From NCBI GenBank assembly GCA_913776255.1, contig CAJYLV010000063.1, positions 1 through 42,611 of the forward strand: 42,611 bases of DNA, in the 5' to 3' direction. Under the pieces are notes generated by a model. That model searched no databases. It was not told the origin of the DNA and saw nothing but the letters and a program-made list of their open reading frames with translations. This DNA is from an uncultured Sphingomonas sp. Lineage in GTDB: Bacteria > Pseudomonadota > Alphaproteobacteria > Sphingomonadales > Sphingomonadaceae. A program made the translations under genes and the position numbers. Shown here piece by piece: positions 36,611 through 42,611 of this stretch. Numbering within the stretch: the first letter of the stretch is position 1; each line of letters begins with the position of its first letter.

Positions 36611-38019
36611 ATCTGTGACACTTCCACGCGGTTCCTGCCGTTCTCCTTCGAGATATACAGCGCGACATCGGCGCGGCGCAGCAAGCTCGCGACCGTTTCC
36701 CCCGTCGCATATTCCGCGACGCCGAAGCTCGCCGTGACCTGGATCGGCATTTCCGACACTTTGCTGTGACAGACAGCGCGACGCAATCGTTCCGCCAGCA
36801 TCGCGCTCGCCGACGCGCTCTGCTCGGTGAGGATCAGGAACTCCTCGCCCCCGATCCTGCCGATCAGATTGATCGACGGATCAGCGCCCATGACAATCGA
36901 CGCGAAATTCGTCAGCACGGCATCACCTTCGCCATGACCGAAGCGATCGTTGATCGTCTTGAAGTGATCGATATCGATGAGGACGATACTGAGCCGCCGC
37001 CCGGTCACGGTGGCGAGCTGCACGAGCCGCTCGAGTTCGCCGAGCACTCGACGCCGGCTTGCCACCCCGGTCAGCGCGTCGCGGTCGGCAAGTTCGAGCG
37101 ACATTTCCGCGGCGCGCTTCGACTCCTGCGCCGAGATGAGCAGATGGTTCGCCAACCGCGCTTTCGACGAACTGATGACGGCCAGCGGCAATGCGGTCGA
37201 AAAAAGGACCAGCAGGTACATCTGGAAGAACAACGATCGCATTTCGACGGTGCCATCGATCAGCGCGATCGGTCCTCTCCCGAACCCGGTACACATCGAG
37301 CCGACCATGCTGATCACGAAGATGCCGATCGCCGTTCCGCGCACGCCGACATGCCAGGTCACGCCAAGCAACAGGGCCATGGGGAGGAAAAGCAGCGGAT
37401 AGCCCACCTGCGCAAACGCGCCGACGGTGATGACGACGAGTGCGCCAAGCCACACCCATCGGTTCCCCGGCTTCCCGACGCTCAGCTCCGCCTCGAGAAA
37501 ATGTTCGTCGGTCATCACCACCGGCGCGACCAGCAGCATGCCGAGCGCGACCGTGCAGAACCATGATACCAAAAAGACCGGACCGGGCGAACCGATCGTG
37601 ATGGCGGCCAGCAGCGCGCTGACGCACGAAGCAACGATCACCGCGACCGAGAGCCACAGCACGTCGGTCCACGACGTCAACGTACGCCGCCCCTGCGACA
37701 GGCGAAACCATGCCCAGCCAGCAACGATCGCCTCGGCCATGTTCGCCACCGTGAACCCGATGCTGACCCGGGCACTCATGCCGGCACCGGCGTTGGCCGC
37801 CAGGCTGGCGAGCGCGGCCATCAGGATGCAGGTGAGGCGCAGGCGGCCGTTGAACCGGATCACCGCGCCGAGCAGGATCCCGCTTGCCGGCCACAGCGAT
37901 GCGACACCATCGACTCCGGCGGTGAGCCAGAGCGACGAGGCGGCCGCCAGCCAGTAAGAAAGCCCGACGACCGCCGGCAGGACGAGCCCGGAATCGTGGA
38001 GTGAAAGACGCCTCATCAT
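36607..38019 (-). CDS. Diguanylate cyclase, MASE1-GGDEF
   Basis: This 470-residue membrane enzyme makes cyclic di-GMP from GTP. Residues 1-290 hold about eight transmembrane helices of the MASE1 sensory type (LWPASGILLGAVIRFNGRL is typical). A short coiled linker leads to a GGDEF domain from about residue 310, with DALTGVASRR, DIDHFKTINDRFGHGEGD and the active-site GRIGGEEF at about 390-394. The inhibitory RxxD motif expected five residues before GGEEF is absent (PSIN), so product inhibition is probably lost. A good AAGGGG site precedes the ATGATG start. It converges with the phosphonate operon. Confidence 0.9.
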   Translation of the reverse strand: MMRRLSLHDSGLVLPAVVGLSYWLAAASSLWLTAGVDGVASLWPASGILLGAVIRFNGRLRLTCILMAALASLAANAGAGMSARVSIGFTVANMAEAIVAGWAWFRLSQGRRTLTSWTDVLWLSVAVIVASCVSALLAAITIGSPGPVFLVSWFCTVALGMLLVAPVVMTDEHFLEAELSVGKPGNRWVWLGALVVITVGAFAQVGYPLLFLPMALLLGVTWHVGVRGTAIGIFVISMVGSMCTGFGRGPIALIDGTVEMRSLFFQMYLLVLFSTALPLAVISSSKARLANHLLISAQESKRAAEMSLELADRDALTGVASRRRVLGELERLVQLATVTGRRLSIVLIDIDHFKTINDRFGHGEGDAVLTNFASIVMGADPSINLIGRIGGEEFLILTEQSASASAMLAERLRRAVCHSKVSEMPIQVTASFGVAEYATGETVASLLRRADVALYISKENGRNRVEVSQI

Positions 38020-38250
38020 CCCCCTTTAGCGACGCAACATTGCAACAAGCCTTAGCTGCGGCCAAGCGCTCCGTTAACGCGTTCCGCACCATGGTTCTTT
38101 CCCGGGTGCTGCGCACGTGCCGCGGGTCGATGACGATGGGAGCAGCCTCGACGCAGGGAAACGCCTTCCGCCCGATCGCCACGCATGTACCGGGCGACGA
38201 GCGCACGGACGAAAGTTGCCGCCCGGTGCGGCCTGTGGAAGACGCTTGGC

Positions 38251-38601
38251 ATGCACCGCGGCACAACGACGATCGTCCTGCTCCTGCTTTCCAGTACCGC
38301 CTATTGGCGTGGCGTCTGCTGGATCACAGGAGCAAGTGAACCGTGGGACGCCGCCGATTACTGGCGCCTTTGGTATCCCTGCTCCTTTGTCTTATCCGCC
38401 CTGTTCGGCTGGGTGCTGAAAAGGCCGGGGTGGATGGCCGGCGCGATCCTGACCTTCGCCCAGCTTCCGGTGGTGGGGATCAACGCCGGCATCGGAGCGC
38501 TGCTGCCGGCAGGGCTGGCGGTATTGTGCGCACTGGCAGGCCCCGTCATCGCCGTCTCGGCGCTGAGCGGCTGGATTGCGGAAAGGTTCAAGCCCGTATG
38601 A
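38251..38601 (+). CDS. Small integral membrane protein of unknown function
   Basis: This 116-residue protein has three to four hydrophobic stretches (TTIVLLLLSSTAYWRGVCWI, then LWYPCSFVLSALFGWVL, then WMAGAILTFAQLPVVGINAG, then GLAVLCALAGPVIAVSAL). No known domain is recognised. The ATG at 38251 follows GGAAG by 9 bases; the frame opens earlier at 38185, but those residues are polar and lack a ribosome-binding site. The 231 bases before it (38020-38250) hold the divergent promoters with the diguanylate cyclase and no gene. It ends 44 bases before the convergent potassium channel gene. Confidence 0.6.
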   Translation: MHRGTTTIVLLLLSSTAYWRGVCWITGASEPWDAADYWRLWYPCSFVLSALFGWVLKRPGWMAGAILTFAQLPVVGINAGIGALLPAGLAVLCALAGPVIAVSALSGWIAERFKPV

Positions 38602-38645
38602 CGGATCTCGATGCCGCAAGGGGCGCTTCCTCTGATCGCCGCTCT

Positions 38646-39692
38646 TCAGGGAGGGCCATCGTTGTCCTGACCCGGTGCGGGAACCACCTCCAGGATCACG
38701 TCGCCCGCTTCGAGGCGGTCTGCTCCCGGCTCCCAGAAACCGACCATCGTGCCGCGCCGATAAATGCGGTGGCCGATCCCGGTGGCGATCGCGCGAAGCG
38801 GAATGCCGACCTCCGCGTCGGTGACGCGCCGCTCCCGCAGCGACACCCGCCCGTCGGTCGCGGCGAGGTCCGCCATGTAATCGGCCAGATGGACGCCGTG
38901 CGTCGATCCCGCGAGCAGCAGGCCGGCAAAGCTCGCCGGGTTGATGACGGTGTTGGCGCCGGCCTGTTTGGCAATCGGCTCATTGTCGAGCGAACGGATG
39001 ACGACGCTGATCGGCAGCGCCGGCGCGATCCGACGCGCGGTCAGGACGATCAGGATCGAGGTGTCGTCGCGCCCGGCCGCGACGATCAGGGCGCGCGCAG
39101 TCTCCAGCCGCACCGCCTTCAACGCCACGTCGCGCGTCGCGTTGCCCTCCATCACCGCGACGTCGAGCGCCTCGGCGTGTCGCAGCGCGGCAGCGCTTTC
39201 GTCGATCACCACGATCGTATCGGGATGCGCGCCGCGGCGGATCAGCTCGCTGGCCGCTTCCGACCCGCTGTTGCCGAATCCCGCGATCACGACATGGTCG
39301 CGCAACTGCCGCTGGATCACCGACATGCGCCAGCGCCCCCAGACGCGCCTGAGCAGGAAGTCATAAGCGGTCCCCAGAAAGATCAGCCACACGAACAGTC
39401 GGATCGGGGTAACGACGAACGTGTCGAACAGCCGCGATTGCTGCGTGACCGGTACGATGTCGCCATAGCCGACCGTCGTGACGGTGATCATGGTGAAATA
39501 CAGGATGTCGGCGAAGGTGACCGGCGCGCCCGACGCCTGCCGAAGCCCGTCGCGATCGAACCAGTGGACTGCCAGTGCGACGCCGATCAACGCCAGCGCG
39601 AGCAGCGCGCGCCACGACAGCGCCAGCCATACCGGCGTACGACTGCGCCGGTACAGATGGTAATCGGGCTTGCGGTCGGCGCGTGGCACCAC
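38646..39692 (-). CDS. Kch-like potassium channel with TrkA-type RCK domain
   Basis: This 348-residue two-helix potassium channel has a selectivity filter TTVGYGD (72-78) preceded by a pore helix (ADILYFTMITV), and one transmembrane helix on each side. A cytoplasmic TrkA_N/RCK Rossmann domain follows (HVVIAGFGNSGSEAASELI), then a TrkA_C domain with VGIPLRAIATGIGHRIYRRG. The GTG at 39692, a few bases after the mnhG stop, is preferred; the frame is open to 39815 but the extra part is antisense-like sequence within mnhG and is Arg/Pro-rich. Its position at the end of the antiporter operon suggests joint control of Na+ and K+ balance. Confidence 0.8.
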   Translation of the reverse strand: MVPRADRKPDYHLYRRSRTPVWLALSWRALLALALIGVALAVHWFDRDGLRQASGAPVTFADILYFTMITVTTVGYGDIVPVTQQSRLFDTFVVTPIRLFVWLIFLGTAYDFLLRRVWGRWRMSVIQRQLRDHVVIAGFGNSGSEAASELIRRGAHPDTIVVIDESAAALRHAEALDVAVMEGNATRDVALKAVRLETARALIVAAGRDDTSILIVLTARRIAPALPISVVIRSLDNEPIAKQAGANTVINPASFAGLLLAGSTHGVHLADYMADLAATDGRVSLRERRVTDAEVGIPLRAIATGIGHRIYRRGTMVGFWEPGADRLEAGDVILEVVPAPGQDNDGPP

Positions 39693-39696
39693 CGTG

Positions 39697-40110
39697 TCAG
39701 CTGTTCGCGGTCGAGGCGGGCGTGTCGCGCTGCGGCGCCTCAAAGGTCGCCCAGTCGCCCTCCCCGCCCGGCCGCGGCGGGGGACCGGCGATGCTGTCGG
39801 GCTCGCTGATCGCACCGCTTCGGGCGCGGTGCAGATGCACCTTGGCGATCATGTTCGCGGAGATCGGCGCGGTGATGAACAGGAACAGCGAGATCAGCAG
39901 CTCATGCGCGGTCCAGACGCCGAGCCGGGCCTGGAAATAGACCACCGACGCGACGAGCAGCGCGCCCAGCCCGAGCGTCGTCGCCTTGGTCGGTCCGTGC
40001 AGCCGCTCCATCGTGGAGGGCAGCCGCACCAGTCCCCAGCTGCCGATCAGCGCGAATGCCGCGCCCAGCAGCAGCAGCACGACGATGGCGGTGTCGGCGA
40101 TGACGCTCAT
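39697..40110 (-). CDS. mnhG: Na+/H+ antiporter subunit G (MnhG/PhaG)
   Basis: This is a small membrane subunit of the multisubunit Mrp-type cation/proton antiporter, 137 residues. Three helices are visible (ADTAIVVLLLLGAAFALIGS, then TLGLGALLVASVVYFQA, then ELLISLFLFITAPISANMIA), with the family motif GLVRLPSTMERLHGPTKATT between the first two. The hydrophilic C-terminal tail of about 45 residues is longer than usual. The ATG overlaps the mnhF stop. Confidence 0.92.
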   Translation of the reverse strand: MSVIADTAIVVLLLLGAAFALIGSWGLVRLPSTMERLHGPTKATTLGLGALLVASVVYFQARLGVWTAHELLISLFLFITAPISANMIAKVHLHRARSGAISEPDSIAGPPPRPGGEGDWATFEAPQRDTPASTANS

Positions 40111-40376
40111 TCGACGATGTCCCCGCGCAGGATGAACTTGCAATAAGCGATGGTGCTGACGAAGCCGACCATCGCCAGCAGCAACGCCGCCTCGAAATAG
40201 GTGTCGTTGCCACCGATCATACCGATCAGCACGATCAACGCGATGGCATTGATGACCATCGTGTCGAGCGCGACGATCCGGTCGCCCAGCGCCGGGCCGC
40301 GGAGCAGCCGCCACAGGTTGAGCAGCAACGCGAGCGCGATCGCCCCCGCCGCGAGGTGAAGGGCAAGCTCGATCAT
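40107..40376 (-). CDS. mnhF: Na+/H+ antiporter subunit F (MnhF/PhaF)
   Basis: This is a small three-helix subunit of the Mrp complex, 89 residues. The family motif RGPALGDRIVALDTMVINAI is complete and carries the conserved Asp residues. Helices lie at about residues 3-23, 33-55 and 62-80. Both ends overlap neighbouring genes by four bases, indicating fixed stoichiometry through coupled translation. Confidence 0.93.
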   Translation of the reverse strand: MIELALHLAAGAIALALLLNLWRLLRGPALGDRIVALDTMVINAIALIVLIGMIGGNDTYFEAALLLAMVGFVSTIAYCKFILRGDIVE

Positions 40377-40861
40377 AGAAAGATCCGTTGCAGCCGCGCT
40401 TCGTAGCGGGTCTTGATCCGCGCCACCTCCGCCGCCTCGTCCGCAACGTCGAGCGCATGGACGAGCAGGAAGCGCCCGTCCGCCGACACGTCCGACGAGA
40501 CCGTCCCGGGAGTCAGGCTGATCGTGCCGGCCAGCATCGTGATCGCCTCGGGCGTGGTCAGCTCGACCGGCACCACCAGCCAACGCGCGCGCAGATCGCG
40601 GTTGCGCCGGAACAGGATCAGCCATGCAACCTGGAAATTGGCGACGACGATGTCGAGCAGCACGATCGCCAGATAGCCGAAGAAAGGACGGCCGAACCGC
40701 ATCCTTGGCCGGTCGGGCCAGAACGGCTGGGTGAATTTGGGCAGGATCAGCGCGAGCACGCCGCCCAGCACGACTCCGCCGACGGTAATGCTGTTCGCCA
40801 TCAACAGCCAGACGATCAGCAGCATCGCCGACAATCCGGGGTGCGGGAGCAGGTGCCTCAT
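40373..40861 (-). CDS. mnhE: Na+/H+ antiporter subunit E (MnhE/PhaE)
   Basis: This is a 162-residue subunit of the Mrp complex. Two N-terminal hydrophobic segments (LLIVWLLMANSITVGGVVLG, then VLALILPKF) precede a third (YLAIVLLDIVVANFQVAWLI) and a soluble C-terminal half with the family-typical AITMLAGTISLTPGTVSSDV. The ATG at 40861 overlaps the mnhD stop. Confidence 0.93.
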   Translation of the reverse strand: MRHLLPHPGLSAMLLIVWLLMANSITVGGVVLGGVLALILPKFTQPFWPDRPRMRFGRPFFGYLAIVLLDIVVANFQVAWLILFRRNRDLRARWLVVPVELTTPEAITMLAGTISLTPGTVSSDVSADGRFLLVHALDVADEAAEVARIKTRYEARLQRIFL

Positions 40862-42381
40862 CGCGCCGCTCCGAGGATCGCCGTGACGTAAGGCGCAGGC
40901 GTCATGACCTGCGCGGCGGTGGCGCGGGTCTGCGCGGTCATCCAGCCCGCCGCGACGGTCAGCGCGGCCAGCACGGCGAGCAGCAGCGCCGGCGCGATGA
41001 ACTCGGCGCGCGGGCGGGCCGGGCAGGCGACCGGATCGGCGTCGGCAGCGCTCACCTTCCAGAACAACGTCGAGCCGCTGCGCGAGAAGCCTATCACACC
41101 GATCAGCGTCGTGACGAGGATCGTCGTCCACACCGCCGGCCAGCCGGGGGTCGCGAAGCTGGCGTCGAGGATCAGCAGCTTGCCGACGAACCCCGCCAGC
41201 GGCGGCAGCCCGACCGCGCCGATCGCCGCCGCGGAATAAAGCAGCCCGGCCGCGTCCTGCCCGGCGAAGCGCGGACTGGGAACGAGCGAATCGGCATATT
41301 GCCCGCGCCGCCGCATCGTCACGTCGGCGACGAGGAACAATGCCGCGCCCGCCAGCACCGCCTGCACCATGTAGTAAAGCGCGGCGGCGAGCGTCGCCTC
41401 GCGCCACGACGCCACCGCCATCAGCAGCGTGCCGGTCGAGGCGAGCACCGCGAACGCCGCCTGCTCGCGCATCCCGCGCGCCGCCAGCACCCCGACGAAC
41501 CCGACCATCGCGCCGAGGATCGCGGCGGGCAGCAGGTACGGCGCGGGCACCCACGCCGCGGCCCCCGCTCGCGCGCCGAAGATCAGCGGCACGGTGCGGA
41601 TCATCGCATAGACGCCGACCTTGGTCATGATCGCGAACAACGCCGCGACCACCGGCATCGTCGCGGCATAGGTGCGCGGCAGCCACAGGTGCAGCGGCAC
41701 CACCGCCGCCTTGAGCCCGAAGACGACCATCAGCAGCAGCCCGGCGATGCGCACCAGCCCCTGATCCGCCGCACCGAGCGTCGCGATCCGCACCGCCAGA
41801 TCGGCCATGTTGAGCGTCGCGGTCAGCCCGTAGAGCAGCCCGAGCGCGATCAGGAACAGCGCCGATCCGACGATATTGACGACGACATAGGCCACCCCCG
41901 CCTTCATGCGCAGCGCGCCCTGCCCGTGCAGCATCAGGCCATAGGAGGCGATTAGCAGCACCTCGAAGAACACGAACAGGTTGAACAGGTCGCCGGTCAG
42001 GAAGGCGCCGTTCAGCCCCATCAGCTGGAAATGGAACAGCGGGTGAAAGTGCCAGCCGCGCCGGTCGGCGCCGGTGACGAGCGCATGACCCATCACGACC
42101 GTCGCCAGCAATGCGGCGAGCACCAGCATCAGCGCGGCGAGCCGGTCGAGGACCAGCACGATCCCGAACGGCGCCGGCCAGGCGCCGAGCGCATAGCTGC
42201 GGATCGTCCCGCCCTGCGCGACCGCGAACAGCGCGCAGGCGACGGCCAGCATCGCGACGCAGCCGCCCAGCGACAGCGCCGCCGCGGCACGCGCACGCCG
42301 CCGCATCAGCAGCACCGTCAGCGGCGCGGTCACCGCCGGAACGACGACCGCCGCGATCGGCAGATGATCGAGCAGCGTCAC
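40858..42381 (-). CDS. mnhD: Na+/H+ antiporter subunit D (MnhD/PhaD)
   Basis: This is a large NuoM/NuoN-like proton-channel subunit of the Mrp antiporter, 507 residues, with about 14 hydrophobic helices. Family marks include LTGDLFNLFVFFEVLLIASY with the conserved Glu, FGLKAAVVPLHLWLPRTYA with the Lys and the His/Trp-Leu-Pro motif, and IMTKVGVYAMIRT with a second Lys. The start is GTG at 42381, within the stop of mnhC. Confidence 0.95.
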   Translation of the reverse strand: MTLLDHLPIAAVVVPAVTAPLTVLLMRRRARAAAALSLGGCVAMLAVACALFAVAQGGTIRSYALGAWPAPFGIVLVLDRLAALMLVLAALLATVVMGHALVTGADRRGWHFHPLFHFQLMGLNGAFLTGDLFNLFVFFEVLLIASYGLMLHGQGALRMKAGVAYVVVNIVGSALFLIALGLLYGLTATLNMADLAVRIATLGAADQGLVRIAGLLLMVVFGLKAAVVPLHLWLPRTYAATMPVVAALFAIMTKVGVYAMIRTVPLIFGARAGAAAWVPAPYLLPAAILGAMVGFVGVLAARGMREQAAFAVLASTGTLLMAVASWREATLAAALYYMVQAVLAGAALFLVADVTMRRRGQYADSLVPSPRFAGQDAAGLLYSAAAIGAVGLPPLAGFVGKLLILDASFATPGWPAVWTTILVTTLIGVIGFSRSGSTLFWKVSAADADPVACPARPRAEFIAPALLLAVLAALTVAAGWMTAQTRATAAQVMTPAPYVTAILGAAR

Positions 42382-42611
42382 GCCGGCTCCTCGTGGTCGC
42401 GGTCGGCAAGCCCGTCGACCTGATCCGATCCGCTCTCCAGGAAGCTGCGCAGCGACAGGATCACCGTCAGCGCGGTCATCCCGAAGGTGATGACGATCGC
42501 GGTCAGCACCAGCGCCTGCGGCAGCGGATCGGCGTGCGCAGTCACGTCCCTGCCGTACAGCGGCGGCCGGTCGACGATCAGCCGCCCGATCGCGAACAGG
42601 AACAGGTTGAC
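42378..42611 (-). CDS. mnhC: Na+/H+ antiporter subunit C (MnhC/PhaC), 5' end outside window
   Basis: The frame on the minus strand is open at the right edge and gives the last 77 residues of a NuoK-like subunit. VNLFLFAIGRLIVDRPPLYG is followed by DPLPQALVLTAIVITFGMTA and a charged tail. DPLPQALVLTAIVI is the family hallmark. The mnhA and mnhB subunits should lie further upstream, outside the window. Confidence 0.92.
   Translation of the reverse strand, partial: VNLFLFAIGRLIVDRPPLYGRDVTAHADPLPQALVLTAIVITFGMTALTVILSLRSFLESGSDQVDGLADRDHEEPA

Noticed and set aside
39693..39815. N-terminal extension of the potassium channel
   Set aside because: The extra codons are Arg/Pro-rich sequence inside mnhG in another frame; a GTG just after the mnhG stop gives a natural start.

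Overview
The window looks like chromosomal DNA of a GC-rich alphaproteobacterium, most likely Sphingomonas or a close relative. The evidence is the base composition, chains of genes joined by ATGA/GTGA/TTGA overlaps, a large TonB-dependent receptor and the families present. The species cannot be fixed from sequence reading alone. About 35 genes are supported, plus one tRNA, several inverted-repeat elements, and two accessory blocks of special interest.

Layout. (1) 1-2855: protein-folding and ribosome-assembly genes, with the dnaK 3' end, dnaJ and era. (2) 2961-7149: a translationally coupled tripartite efflux operon (DHA2-type MFS pump, HlyD/EmrA adaptor, NodT-type outer-membrane lipoprotein). 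(3) 7364-12162: a surface-glycan neighbourhood with a flippase-like membrane protein, three glycosyltransferases and an NAD-dependent sugar epimerase. (4) 12268-17995: clpB behind a probable RpoH promoter, a secreted GH26-like glycoside hydrolase, dapB, nth and a small secreted protein. (5) 18057-18133: tRNA-Arg(CCG).

(6) 18134-26931 is a probable defence island immediately downstream of the tRNA. It holds a type III-like restriction subunit (helicase plus PD-ExK nuclease), a 54-codon micro-ORF, a truncated NYN-domain ORF, a long beta-class DNA methyltransferase whose target-recognition segment is strikingly AT-rich, and a RelE-like/UvrD helicase fusion. The first four reading frames are linked by overlapping stop and start codons.

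(7) 27679-36610 is a probable organophosphonate/organophosphate scavenging cluster. A HutC-type GntR regulator, a TonB-dependent receptor and a PhnZ-like HD-domain diiron oxygenase read leftwards. A Tat-exported phosphocholine-type phospholipase C, a class A acid phosphatase and a DUF5690 MFS transporter read rightwards, followed by what looks like the wreck of an FAD-dependent oxidoreductase. Two copies of TGGTATAGWCCA, the operator type expected for PhnF/HutC regulators, lie in exactly the two promoter regions of this cluster.

(8) 36607-42611: a MASE1-GGDEF diguanylate cyclase, a small membrane protein, and a leftward Na+/H+ antiporter operon (mnhC-D-E-F-G) whose last gene is followed within a few bases by a Kch-like potassium channel with a TrkA-type domain.

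The best candidates for something undescribed are the phosphonate cluster with its operators and decayed oxidoreductase, and the coupled Res / micro-ORF / NYN / Mod / RelE-UvrD defence cassette.
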